Origin: Planktothricoides raciborskii GIHE-MW2
GTDB lineage: Bacteria; Cyanobacteriota; Cyanobacteriia; Cyanobacteriales; Laspinemataceae
Direction of reading: 5' to 3'
Length of the DNA: 64,000 nucleotides
NCBI RefSeq assembly: GCF_040564635.1
Contig: NZ_CP159837.1
Coordinates: 1,491,001 to 1,555,000 of the forward strand
Position 1 is the first letter of the stretch. Each line of letters opens with the position of its first letter. The notes under the pieces were generated by a model that was not told the origin of the DNA, ran no database searches, and saw nothing but the letters and a program-made list of their open reading frames with translations. The translations under genes and the position numbers were made by a program. Positions 55,085 to 63,586 of the stretch are shown here, one piece after another.

Positions 55085-56859
55085 CGTTGTTTTTTTCCAT
55101 GATTCAAACGTTGTCGAGCCACAGTTCGCCATAGTATTACATCATTATTGACATATTCAGAATCTAGACAATTTTCCCATTGTTCTACAGCCTCTTCTGC
55201 ATTACCTTTTGCTTCTTGTACAAAACCTAACAAACAATAAGCGTCCGTTCGTTTTGAGTTGAGCTTAATTGCCTGTTGCAAGTCTTTCTCTGCTTGGTCA
55301 TATTCGCCACGCATCCAATAAGCCCAACCTTGATTTTTGTAACAAGCGGATAACACTTTGTTTTGGGATTGATTAGTTTTTTCGATACATTGCGAAGTCA
55401 GAGTAATTGCCGCAACTAGGTTTCCTTGTAAAATTTTTATCCGAGACAAATCGCTGGTAGCACGAACCGAAACAGGGGAGTGAGATTCAACCACAGATTT
55501 GTAGTTTTCCTCGGCACAGTCTAAGTCTCCCCAGTCATCACAAACACCGCCTAAATTATAGCGAACCGTATAATTGTATGGGTTGATTTTAATAGCTTTT
55601 TCATAATTTTTTTTAGCGCAAGTATAATCTTGTTGATATTGACAAATTAATCCCAAGCTATTGTAAATAGTATCATTTTGTTCATTAAAATAAAGAGCTC
55701 GATCATAATATTTTTTTGCTTGTGTTAAATTATTATCTTTTTGAGCATCTAGTCCCAGATTAAAATAGTATTTTTCCCACCAGGGAAATGATAGCCGATA
55801 AATTCCCAAACCAGCAATTACCAACCCCAATACTCCATAAACAGTTAACTTAAACTGACGAGAATTAATAAACCGCCAAACACTTCTAAGCCACAAACCC
55901 CGGACGGTCAAATTCCGCAACATCACTTGAATATTTTGCGGTCTAGCTGCCGGATCTGCCGCCATCAAATCATCAATAAAATCCGCCAAAGGTGAAGAAA
56001 TTTGTGGGGCGCGATCGCGCCAAATTAACTGACCCGTTTTGCCATCTCTGGGTAAGTCTACGGGATGCAACCCTGTGACTAAATGAACAAAGGTGCGACC
56101 AACAGCAAAAAAATCTGATTCAGGTAATGCTTTCCCCTCTATTTGTTCTGGGGCAGTATAACCACTAGAAATATATGTGGTGACGCTTCCTAGTCTGACA
56201 TCTACTCGATAAGTAGGGCTAATTTCTCGCACCGATCCAAAATCAATTAAAACCAGTTGCCCACTATATCCTATTCCCCCCTTTTGAAGGGGGGTTAGGG
56301 GGGATCCAGCCTTTTGAAGGGGGGTTAGGGGCGATCGCAGAATAATATTAGAAGGCTTAATATCCCGATGTAAAAATTTATTCTCATGGAGTACCCCTAA
56401 TATTTCAAGAATTTGTCTCAACCAGTTAATCGCCACCTTTTGAGATATTCGCCCATGAGTGGCAGACCATTTTTCTAAATCCTCACCCTCGATTTTTTCC
56501 ATGACTAAACAATTCAGGGGATCCGACTCTTCATCAATGGTCAACTGAAAATAACCATCGATATCCACTTTGGGAATACCGGGGCGATCTAGCCACTGAA
56601 GAGTTAACGCTTCTTCCTCAAACTTCTCGACTAATTTCGGTTCATTATCTTTTAAGATTTTCAGCACTTTGCGGGTGTGATTATCTTTAATATCTTCCAC
56701 TTCAAAAATTTCCGTAGCCAAGCGGCGGTCTAATTTCCGCAAAGGGCGAATGAGTCGATAGCGGTTCCGCACCAATAATGGCGTCCCGCAAGCTTGACAA
56801 GAAGTTAAATTATCGTCATTTTCCCGATGTTTACATTCTGGATTAATACAATAAATCAC
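55081..56859 (-). CDS. 4-Cys Ser/Thr protein kinase with TPR repeats
   Basis: A 592-aa membrane protein. The N-terminal zinc ribbon (YCINPECKHREN, then CQACG) is the cyanobacterial 4-Cys signature. The Hanks-type kinase domain is about 33-325, with HRDIKPSN (HRD 164-166), LIDFGS (DFG 206-208) and YTAPEQIEG. A membrane helix lies at about 337-352 and TPR repeats at about 365-580, so the sensor part would lie outside the cytoplasm. Between the catalytic loop and DFG there is an insertion of about 22 residues (SPLTPLQKAGSPLTPLQKGG) encoded by two copies of a dispersed repeat. It is coupled by overlap to the exported Fn3-like protein downstream. Confidence 0.93.
   Translation of the reverse strand: MIYCINPECKHRENDDNLTSCQACGTPLLVRNRYRLIRPLRKLDRRLATEIFEVEDIKDNHTRKVLKILKDNEPKLVEKFEEEALTLQWLDRPGIPKVDIDGYFQLTIDEESDPLNCLVMEKIEGEDLEKWSATHGRISQKVAINWLRQILEILGVLHENKFLHRDIKPSNIILRSPLTPLQKAGSPLTPLQKGGIGYSGQLVLIDFGSVREISPTYRVDVRLGSVTTYISSGYTAPEQIEGKALPESDFFAVGRTFVHLVTGLHPVDLPRDGKTGQLIWRDRAPQISSPLADFIDDLMAADPAARPQNIQVMLRNLTVRGLWLRSVWRFINSRQFKLTVYGVLGLVIAGLGIYRLSFPWWEKYYFNLGLDAQKDNNLTQAKKYYDRALYFNEQNDTIYNSLGLICQYQQDYTCAKKNYEKAIKINPYNYTVRYNLGGVCDDWGDLDCAEENYKSVVESHSPVSVRATSDLSRIKILQGNLVAAITLTSQCIEKTNQSQNKVLSACYKNQGWAYWMRGEYDQAEKDLQQAIKLNSKRTDAYCLLGFVQEAKGNAEEAVEQWENCLDSEYVNNDVILWRTVARQRLNHGKKQR
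56279..56333. repeat. Dispersed TTTTGAAGGGGGGTTAGG repeat, two copies inside the kinase gene
   Basis: Two head-to-tail copies about 30 bases apart that add SPLTPLQKAG and SPLTPLQKGG to the kinase in frame. A further copy is intergenic at 59194-59216, and a relative is inside menD. Confidence 0.9.
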
Positions 56860-57040
56860 ATTGTTTTGGTTCTCCTACATTATATTAACAGGTAGGGTGC
56901 GTTAGGCGGACAGACAACCTAGGATATTTACAGATTATTTCATATTCCGCCGTAACGCACCATTTGATTTGTTTGATTTATCAATGGCCGCGATCGCCTT
57001 TAAGCAATCAAGTCTGAATTGGTAGAGAGCATCTGATATT
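56860..57040. repeat. GTAGGGTGCGTTAGGCGG palindromic element
   Basis: GGTAGGGTGCGTTAGGCGG (56891-56909) faces CCGCCGTAACGCACC (56947-56961). MITE-like, upstream of the kinase gene. Nothing else is recognised in the interval. Confidence 0.75.
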
Positions 57041-57232
57041 TGTAAGGGCAAAGCATTCGGGGAAAATTTTAACGGTTTAAACCCAGAATTAACTGCTTTG
57101 TAAGGGCAAAGCATTCGGGAAAAATTTTAACGGTTTAAACCCAGAATTAACTGCTTTGTAAGGGCAAAGCATTCGGGAAAAATTTTAACGGTTTAAACCC
57201 AGAATTAACTGCCCGAATGCTTTGCCCCTACA
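57041..57232. repeat. 58-bp unit tandemly tripled, closed by an inverted end
   Basis: Three copies starting at 57041, 57099 and 57157 of a 58-bp unit (begins TGTAAGGGCAAAGCATTCGG). The third is followed by the inverted arm CCCGAATGCTTTGCCCCTAC (57212-57231). This is a head-to-tail amplified MITE-like element of the family at 43427-43499. Confidence 0.92.
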
Positions 57233-57273
57233 ATCACTAATATCTTATTTGCAAATCTGAGATATTAGTGATT

Positions 57274-57343
57274 GGTGCGTTACGGCAGGTTTTGAACTTC
57301 ATTGTTTGAGTATAAATATTTTTGCCTGCCTAACGCACCCTAC
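57274..57343. repeat. GTGCGTTACGGCAGG / CCTGCCTAACGCACC element abutting the NB-ARC gene
   Basis: Inverted arms about 16-21 bp long separated by 33 bases. The right edge touches the last codons of the NB-ARC gene: TTAGGTAG is directly repeated at the junction and supplies the terminal Leu-Gly-Ser-stop. Confidence 0.8.
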
Positions 57344-58699
57344 CTAACTACCTAACTGATATTTATTGATATATTTTTGAATCACCGGCTGAAGACCAAA
57401 TCGGCTTTGCTCATTGTCTGGGGATTCGGATTTTTCTAAGAGCGATCGCCCCTTAAGTGAATTTAAACTTTCAATCAAGTCGGACATAGAATAGTCTGGC
57501 ATTCGATCGCGCAACTCAGAAAAAGATATCGGGTGATCGGCTTCGGCTAAAATCCGCAAAACTTTTTTTTCTAAGTCAGATAATCTTTCCCAGTGCCAAG
57601 CTAAAATATGCCGATATTCTGGATCGAAGTAGATGGTTTGTGGATCTTTGAGAAATTCGCCTATATCTCGATCGAAAAACTCCTGAATCGTCGGGGCAAT
57701 CAATCTCAAAGCTAAAGGCATCCCACTATATCTCTCGATCAACCCTTGCCAATGTTGAGATTCTCCCGTTAAATTAGTATTCTGTAAAAGTTCCTGAACT
57801 TCCTCTAGTTTCAATCCCGTCAGTTCTAAAGATTTTACCGCTTGATTAAACTTGCTTAGGCGATCGCATTCTGGGAACTTCTCTCGACTAACTACCACCA
57901 AACAACTTTGATGGGCAACTTCACCCACTTTTTTAAACAATTGACCATAGGCTTCAAACCCTGTCCGATATCGACCAAAGCGATCGCCTGGTTGTAAAAT
58001 CGCCTCCAGATTATCCAGAATCAACAGACAGCGATAGTCACGCAAACCATCAATCAACCGCAAAATTTTGTCATAGACATCTTCCTCCTTATTTTGTAGG
58101 GACGACCCAGTTAAAAAAGTCGGTAAATCCCCCAGAAACTTGTCAAAAGCATAAGTCTCGCGCAGCACTCGATAAATGCAGCGGTCAAATTCTCCTTTAA
58201 CTTGTTCTCCCATGCGAACTGCCAGGGTAGTTTTCCCCATCCCTCCCAGTCCCAAAATCCCCACCATGCGGCATTTGTCCTCAACGATCCAGCGTTTCAA
58301 AGTGTTGAGTTCTTCAGTTCGTCCGCAAATATTAGACACATCTGGTGCATAACCCCAATCATCGCGAGGCTGATTTTTCTGTCCTGCGGTTTCGGTGACA
58401 GCGGTTTTGGCAACTGGTGAAGTCGGTTGAGGCTGTTTTTCCAACTTTTCCAAAACAGCCCGAACATTTCGCTTACTCACCTGTTCCCCAAACACCTCGC
58501 TGAGTAGCTTCCAAAAGTTCGGGCCAACATCTCCTTTGAGATAATTCGCTTCATAGTTTGAGGATTGTTCAGCAATTTGGTCGTAAGTCAGCCCCTCCCA
58601 GGCACCCTGGAATACCACTTTTTCTACGTCAAGTAGCGGCTTGCCGGTTTTCTCCTGCACCAATTGCTCAACTAATTTCAGTGCTATTTCAAATTCCAT
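57344..58699 (-). CDS. NB-ARC (STAND) ATPase with N-terminal vMAP-like domain
   Basis: A 451-aa signal-transducing ATPase. The N-terminal domain (about 1-90: FEIALKLVEQLVQEKTGKPL, GAWEGLTYDQIAEQ) matches the helical N-domain of cyanobacterial vWA-MoxR-associated/NB-ARC proteins. The NB-ARC core has the P-loop GLGGMGKTT (K156), Walker B CLLILDN and the GMPLALRL motif, followed by a winged helix (about 370-445). STAND proteins of this type normally carry C-terminal WD40 or TPR sensors; here the frame ends just after the winged helix, with its stop codon at the edge of a palindromic repeat, so it may be truncated. Plausibly a defence or cell-death switch; substrate unknown. Confidence 0.85.
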   Translation of the reverse strand: MEFEIALKLVEQLVQEKTGKPLLDVEKVVFQGAWEGLTYDQIAEQSSNYEANYLKGDVGPNFWKLLSEVFGEQVSKRNVRAVLEKLEKQPQPTSPVAKTAVTETAGQKNQPRDDWGYAPDVSNICGRTEELNTLKRWIVEDKCRMVGILGLGGMGKTTLAVRMGEQVKGEFDRCIYRVLRETYAFDKFLGDLPTFLTGSSLQNKEEDVYDKILRLIDGLRDYRCLLILDNLEAILQPGDRFGRYRTGFEAYGQLFKKVGEVAHQSCLVVVSREKFPECDRLSKFNQAVKSLELTGLKLEEVQELLQNTNLTGESQHWQGLIERYSGMPLALRLIAPTIQEFFDRDIGEFLKDPQTIYFDPEYRHILAWHWERLSDLEKKVLRILAEADHPISFSELRDRMPDYSMSDLIESLNSLKGRSLLEKSESPDNEQSRFGLQPVIQKYINKYQLGS

Positions 58700-59339
58700 T
58701 GTGTTATTAAAGCTTCTCTGTGTAAATCTGTGTGTAAATCTGTCTAAGCTTACCTCTATTGTAGCTTAAGCTTAATCCACCACAAGCGCGATCGAAAACC
58801 GGGTTTTTTTAGGTTGACCGAAAATTTTCCTCCTATTACTCCTATTAGGGACACGGCATTGCCTAAGTCCCAACACGCTTCAGCCAAGGATCCAGGATTT
58901 GACTAGCGGATTGACATAATAAATGACATAATAGTCAGCTTAGGTAAGGCTATTCTGGAAAACAGCAATCAAGAAACCTGTTGCCACAGGCGAAATGCCG
59001 CCTTTTGTCCGGCCTCAATTCCGGCAAATTGTAAAGTTTTGTAAAAAGTTAAGCATAGTATTAGCTAATATACTTATGCTATGTTATGCTGTTAAGCATC
59101 AACAGGACTGAGACAAGTTTTCCGATCCAACCCTTTTAGGTACGGGTGATTCGCTTTCTCACCCCTACCAGATATAGGAGTAATGCCTAACTTTTCAAGG
59201 GGGGTTAGGGGGGATCTGGGAGTTTGGGGGATCAATCCGTCCTGTTTGCACTCTTGTCTATTAATTGAATTTAACAGGGTGTTTCGTGACTTTCCGCGTG
59301 TTGGCCGATGTTAAAAACTAACAATTCGATAATGAGGGT
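58700..59339. other. Divergent intergenic region with several dispersed repeats
   Basis: Holds an AAAACCGGGTTTTTTT half-element (58797-58812), a TTAGGGACACGGC repeat (58846), a decayed GGTACGGGTGATTCGC element (59129-59192) and the AAGGGGGGTTAGGGGGGATC repeat (59197-59216). GCATAGTATTAGCTAATATA near 59055 is partly palindromic. Promoters for the NB-ARC and FG-GAP genes lie here. No gene seen. Confidence 0.6.
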
Positions 59340-61919
59340 ATGATCATGCTTTCTTTTGACACAGATACTAAAGAAATTGCCAGATTACTGGGAATAAATC
59401 CCGATCCGATCGCTCCAAATGATGGGGATATTTTAAAGCCTTTTGGTGCCAATCAACTACCAATACCGGGGGCTGCCGATGCGATCGCTCTCCCCACCTT
59501 AGTATCAGTGGCCTGCGATAATCTTGTCATCCCTCTCGATATGTCGGTTGACCAAGGAAAAACTCCAGCGGAAACGGATTCTCACACTGCTGCGTCCGTA
59601 GATTCGTTAACAGGAATAGCCTTAGCCAAGAGTCACGAACAATTACAGCAATTTGCCAATAGCCCAGAGTTTCTCTCTCAAATGAGCCTTGCTTTTGGAG
59701 ATGATTTTGATGTTGAGGCGGCTCAGGATTTGGCAGATAGCTTGACTAATGGTACTTTCCAGACATCACCGATTAAGGTCGTTTCTGCTGCTGATATCAA
59801 CGGAGCTAATGGGGCTTTTGCCGCAGAAACTAACAATATTTATCTGTCTAGTGAGCTTGTGGCTGACAATGCTGATAACCCATTGCCAATTGTCTCAGTG
59901 CTGCTAGAAGAGATAGGGCATTATATCGACTCACAGATTAACATCTCCGATGCAGCGGGAGATGAGGGGGCGATTTTTGCTGGTGTCGTTCAAGGGAAAG
60001 TGTTTGATGCAGCGGAACTACAGGGATTAAAGGCGGAAGATGATACTGCGACGGTGATGCTGGATGGGAAAGCCACGGTCATAGAGCAGGCAGCTAATCA
60101 AAAAGCAGACTTTAATGGAGATGGCAAAACTGACTTCATCCGCCAAGAGAAAAACTTTTGGGATGATGACACATTCAATACTGCCCACGTTTGTTTGTCA
60201 ACGTCAAATGGCAGTTTTAGCAAGCAGGAATTGACCGATCATGCGGGGATGAAGGGCGACCTGACTAACCTGATTTTTGGCGACTTCAACGGCGATCGTC
60301 GTACCGACTTCATCCGCCAAGAAAAAGGGGTTTGGGATGATGACACTGCCAATACTGCTCAAGTTTATTTGTCCAATGGTAATGGCACCTTCAGTAAGCA
60401 AGACTTGACGAATCAGGCGGATATGAAGGGGGACATGACTAACCTGATTGTCGGCGATTATAACGGCGACGGCAAAGATGACTTCATCCGCCAAGAAAAA
60501 GGAGCTTGGGATGATGACACTGCCAATACTGCTCAAGTTTATTTATCCAATGGTAATGGCACTTTCAGTAAGCAAGACTTGACCGAGCATACGGCGATGA
60601 AAGGCGATTTAACCAATCTGATTGTCGGCGATTATAACGGCGACGGCAAAGATGACTTCATCCGCCAAGAAACAGGAGTTTGGGATGATGACAATGCCAA
60701 TACTGCTCAGGTTTATTTGTCCAATGGTAATGGCACCTTCAGTAAGCAAGACTTGACCGATCATGTGGGGATGAAAGGCGACCTGACTAACCTGATTCTC
60801 GGCGACTTCAACGGCGATCGTCGTACCGACTTCATCCGCCAAGAAAAAGGGGTTTGGGATGATGACACTGCTAATACTGCTCAAGTTTATTTATCCAATG
60901 GTAATGGCACCTTCAGCAAGCAAGACTTGACGAATCAGGCAGATATGAAGGGAGACCTGACCAATCTGATTGTCTGCGATTATAACGGCGACGGCAAAAA
61001 TGACTTTATCCGCCAAGAAAAAGGGGTTTGGGATGATGACACTGCCAATACTGCTCAAGTTTATTTATCCAATGGTAATGGCACTTTCAGTAAGCAAGAC
61101 TTGACCGATCATGTGGGGATGAAAGGCGATCTGAGCAATTTGATTGTTGGCGAATTTAACGGCGATCGTCGTACCGACTTCATCCGCCAAGAAAAAGGGG
61201 TTTGGGATGATGACACTGCCAATAATGCTAACATTTATTTGGCCAATAGTAATGGCACATTTTGGAAGCAAGACTTGACCAATGACCCTAATTCTATGAA
61301 GGCTGATGATGGTGTCAATATTCTTACCGGATCGCCACAGGCGTATTTAAACCCCACTCCTAGTTCTAGTCCAACTCCTACTGGTGGTAAATACCAACTC
61401 CCTTACCCAGATGGTACAACTTATAAAGTTTACCAAGGAAATAACGGCGGATACAGCCACTCGGATCAATGGAACCGCTATGCTTGGGATTTTGGTATGC
61501 CTGAAGGCAATACAGTAGTCGCGACAAGAAGTGGTAAAGTCGTCAGTTTATACGAAGGTTCTCAAACGAGATTAACTTCTATGAACGGTTGGGCACAATA
61601 CACTAACTATGTACTTATTGATCATGGAGATGGAACATCTTCTTTTTATTCTCACTTAAAAAATAATAGTGTACTGCCAAATGTAGGCGATTATGTAAGT
61701 CAAAACCAGCCAATTGCTCAAAGCGGAAATACTGGTTTCTCCACTGATCCTCATCTACACTATTCTGTACAAAAAACTCCCAGTTATATTCCTCCTGGTG
61801 GTTTTAGCAACACAAGCGGATATGCGACTGAAAGCCTACCAAGTTCTTTCTCAGATCCAAATGTCTTGAGCCAAAATTCTAATGGTGTGCCTACTTCTCC
61901 TAACTACTATACTTCGTAG
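59340..61919 (+). CDS. FG-GAP/VCBS repeat protein with C-terminal M23 peptidase
   Basis: An 859-aa probably secreted protein. The N-terminal 240 residues include a module common in cyanobacterial exoproteins (NIYLSSELVADNA, LLEEIGHYIDSQIN, DEGAIFAGVVQGK), where LLEEIGH resembles a zincin helix lacking its first His. Residues about 250-650 are seven FG-GAP-like repeats of 58 aa (GDFNGDRRTDFIRQEKGVWD, YLSNGNGTFSKQDL) that should form a calcium-binding beta-propeller. Residues about 690-825 are an M23/LytM endopeptidase: HSDQWNRYAWDFG, DHGDGTSSFYSHL and the zinc motif HLH (805-807). It probably cuts peptidoglycan crosslinks or glycine-rich peptides outside the cell. No signal peptide is obvious. 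Confidence 0.9.
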   Translation: MIMLSFDTDTKEIARLLGINPDPIAPNDGDILKPFGANQLPIPGAADAIALPTLVSVACDNLVIPLDMSVDQGKTPAETDSHTAASVDSLTGIALAKSHEQLQQFANSPEFLSQMSLAFGDDFDVEAAQDLADSLTNGTFQTSPIKVVSAADINGANGAFAAETNNIYLSSELVADNADNPLPIVSVLLEEIGHYIDSQINISDAAGDEGAIFAGVVQGKVFDAAELQGLKAEDDTATVMLDGKATVIEQAANQKADFNGDGKTDFIRQEKNFWDDDTFNTAHVCLSTSNGSFSKQELTDHAGMKGDLTNLIFGDFNGDRRTDFIRQEKGVWDDDTANTAQVYLSNGNGTFSKQDLTNQADMKGDMTNLIVGDYNGDGKDDFIRQEKGAWDDDTANTAQVYLSNGNGTFSKQDLTEHTAMKGDLTNLIVGDYNGDGKDDFIRQETGVWDDDNANTAQVYLSNGNGTFSKQDLTDHVGMKGDLTNLILGDFNGDRRTDFIRQEKGVWDDDTANTAQVYLSNGNGTFSKQDLTNQADMKGDLTNLIVCDYNGDGKNDFIRQEKGVWDDDTANTAQVYLSNGNGTFSKQDLTDHVGMKGDLSNLIVGEFNGDRRTDFIRQEKGVWDDDTANNANIYLANSNGTFWKQDLTNDPNSMKADDGVNILTGSPQAYLNPTPSSSPTPTGGKYQLPYPDGTTYKVYQGNNGGYSHSDQWNRYAWDFGMPEGNTVVATRSGKVVSLYEGSQTRLTSMNGWAQYTNYVLIDHGDGTSSFYSHLKNNSVLPNVGDYVSQNQPIAQSGNTGFSTDPHLHYSVQKTPSYIPPGGFSNTSGYATESLPSSFSDPNVLSQNSNGVPTSPNYYTS
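60106..61290 (+). repeat. Seven 174-bp coding repeats inside the FG-GAP gene
   Basis: Successive 174-bp units encode one propeller blade each. Several stretches of 50 or more bases are identical or nearly so between units, implying recent amplification or gene conversion. Confidence 0.9.
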
Positions 61920-62179
61920 TTTGTTAGTATCGACAACTAATATTAACGTGAGTTCAACGACTAATATAGCAATCCCAAAGTAATAGGGTGCTTCACCGGG
62001 CAATTTTTTACTAAAACAATTAATTATCGCAGGTGACACACCCTAAATCTGTTGAAAATACAATTGCGATAATCCCTCTGCTACCTAGTTTCTGTGCTAA
62101 GAAGCGATCGCTATTTTATTTTAAGATAGGCGATCGCTATTTTATTCTTAGATAGGCGATCGCTTTTTTGCCCCGAAAA
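61920..62179. other. Intergenic region with HIP1 sites
   Basis: After the FG-GAP gene comes a TTTACTAAAACAATTAATTATCG AT-rich stretch without a gene, then three copies of GGCGATCGCTATTTTATT-type units (62104-62168), the start of the HIP1-rich region. Confidence 0.7.
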
Positions 62180-62429
62180 AGAAACCGGGTTTCTATTGTG
62201 AATATAACAGTTAAATGTGGTAGGCAAAAAAGAAACCCGGTTTCTGAGTCCCTGGTTTTTGCCCCAAAAAAGAAACCGGGTTTCTGTTGTGAATATCACA
62301 GTTAACTTTTGCCGCCAAAAAAGAAACCCGGTTTCTGAGTTCCTGGTTTTTGACACCGAAGAAAGAAACCGGGTTTCTGTTGTGAATATAACAGTTAACT
62401 GTGGCAGTAAAAAAAGAAACCCGGTTTCT
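62180..62429. repeat. Three 66-bp inverted-repeat units (AGAAACCGGGTTTCT ends)
   Basis: Units at 62180-62245, 62271-62336 and 62364-62429, each exactly 66 bp. Each starts AGAAACCGGGTTTCT, ends with the complement AGAAACCCGGTTTCT, and has a core GTGAATATAACAGTTAACTG (ACAGTTAACTGT is itself palindromic). They are separated by 25-27 bp spacers with GAGTCCCTGGTTTTTG. Three related units lie downstream of the nuclease gene pair. Confidence 0.95.
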
Positions 62430-62442
62430 GAGTCCCATGAGA

Positions 62443-62595
62443 GGGCGATCGCTTTTTTTGTGGGGAGCGATCGCTTTTTTGTAGGGTGCGATCGCTTTTT
62501 TGGGTGGGCGATCGCTTTTTTGGGGGGCGCTTTTTTGGGGGGTGCGATCGCTTTTTTGTGGGGTGCGATCGCTTTTTTGTGGGGTGCGATCGTAT
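62443..62595. repeat. HIP1 array upstream of the GIY-YIG gene
   Basis: Six intact GCGATCGC octamers and two degenerate ones in 150 bases, each followed by TTTTTT and joined by GTGGGGTGC-type linkers with a period of about 22 bp. The last unit is 36 bases from the nuclease start codon. Confidence 0.95.
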
Positions 62596-62630
62596 TGTAT
62601 TATCGGAAAACTGCCTAATGTCACATCACT

Positions 62631-62999
62631 ATGTCTGAATCCATTGAGCGAGAAGCCGAAGTCATACTGCACACTCTTGCATCGACTTCGTTCCAGGATT
62701 GTATCGCCCTGTCCAAGGAATTCCGCGAACTGCCAATGACGGCTGGTATCTACGCTGTTAAACATCGCACCCTGGGAATCCTTTACATTGGTAAAACCAG
62801 AACACTGAGAGATCGTTTTCGTGGGGGTCACAAAGCGTTACTTTGGGCATTCATCGAAGAATTAAAAGCCACAGACATCCGAATTGCTTTTTACCCGCTA
62901 GATTTTGTTCAATGGAGACAGCTATCATTGGAGTTAGAACGTCTAATTATTCAAGCCGTGAATCCACCTTATAACGTGAAAATTCCAGCGAGGGACTAA
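62631..62999 (+). CDS. GIY-YIG nuclease-domain protein
   Basis: A 122-aa protein with a GIY-YIG endonuclease domain: AGIYAVKHRTLGILYIGKTR contains both GIY and YIG, followed by the catalytic arginine region LRDRFRGGHKALL and a later EL/E (LSLELERLIIQAVNPPYN) with the conserved Asn. The N-terminal 40 residues are helical. GIY-YIG nucleases act in homing, restriction, repair (UvrC) and transposition. The compact form resembles cyanobacterial stand-alone nucleases of unknown role. It is followed after 5 bases by a 69-aa gene, so the two are co-expressed, and both are flanked by palindromic repeat arrays. Confidence 0.87.
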   Translation: MSESIEREAEVILHTLASTSFQDCIALSKEFRELPMTAGIYAVKHRTLGILYIGKTRTLRDRFRGGHKALLWAFIEELKATDIRIAFYPLDFVQWRQLSLELERLIIQAVNPPYNVKIPARD

Positions 63000-63004
63000 T
63001 AAAG

Positions 63005-63214
63005 ATGCAAACTCAGCCTGCGATTTCTGAACATCTGTCACCTGAATTAGCACAAATATTTTTAGAAGGATTACCTGAAACCATTCGTCACGGACTAGAA
63101 ATGCGAGCGAAAAGAATGAACTATCCAGTTTGGGCAGTTATTGAAATGGCGATCGCTGGCTATCTTGATGAAGAAGCACTATCTTTTGTCGATTGCCAGC
63201 CAAAGCTTGACTAG
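63005..63214 (+). CDS. Small helical partner of the GIY-YIG gene, 69 aa
   Basis: Starts 5 bases after the nuclease stop. The sequence (LSPELAQIFLEGLPETIRHG, RAKRMNYPVWAVIEMAIAGY, DEEALSFVD) predicts three helices without a clear DNA-binding signature; the middle part faintly resembles a ribbon-helix-helix second helix. I do not recognise the family. It may be an inhibitor, an adaptor or a DNA-binding subunit for the nuclease; the tight spacing supports a joint function. Confidence 0.7.
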   Translation: MQTQPAISEHLSPELAQIFLEGLPETIRHGLEMRAKRMNYPVWAVIEMAIAGYLDEEALSFVDCQPKLD

Positions 63215-63230
63215 CCATAAATCATATTCA

Positions 63231-63290
63231 TGCGATCGCTTTTGGGGGGCGATCGCTTTTGGGGGGCGCTTTTTTTGGGTGCGATCGCTG
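63231..63290. repeat. HIP1 array downstream of the 69-aa gene
   Basis: Three intact GCGATCGC sites with GGGGGG linkers and T-tracts, starting 17 bases after the stop codon. Confidence 0.92.
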
Positions 63291-63306
63291 TTTTAACCCC
63301 AAAAAA

Positions 63307-63451
63307 AGAAACCGGGTTTCTTCTGTGAATATCACAGTTAACTGTGAAAGCGATAAAGAAACCCGGTTTCTGAGTCCCCAAGAAAAGAAACCGGGACCCA
63401 AGTGGTGAATATTAGAGTTAACTGTGGAACCACAAAAGAAACCCGGTTTCT
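63307..63451. repeat. Two more inverted-repeat units of the 66-bp family
   Basis: Units at 63307-63371 (65 bp) and 63386-63451 (66 bp; left end degenerate, AGAAACCGGGACCCA). Cores keep GTGAATAT and AGTTAACTGTG. Confidence 0.92.
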
Positions 63452-63464
63452 ATGTCCCCTGAGA

Positions 63465-63580
63465 GGGCGATCGCTTTTTTGTGGGGTGCGATCGCTTTTT
63501 TGTGGGGTGCGATCGCTTTTGGGGGGCGATCGCTTTTGAGAGGGCGATCGCTTTTTTGGGGTGCGATCGCTTTTTTTAGG
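63465..63580. repeat. Second HIP1 array
   Basis: Six intact GCGATCGC octamers in 116 bases, each followed by four to seven T, with GTGGGGTGC linkers identical to the upstream array. Confidence 0.95.
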
Positions 63581-63586
63581 GATATG

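Noticed and set aside
60609-61271. Minus-strand frames with repeated SIGSVIIPNPFFLADEV peptides
   Set aside because: Antisense shadows of the FG-GAP coding repeats.
62211-62831. 206-codon minus-strand frame and plus-strand frames across the HIP1 and AGAAACCGGGTTTCT arrays
   Set aside because: Low-complexity peptides (SDRTPQK, RNRVSF) arising from the repeats; the plus-strand GIY-YIG gene explains the overlap.
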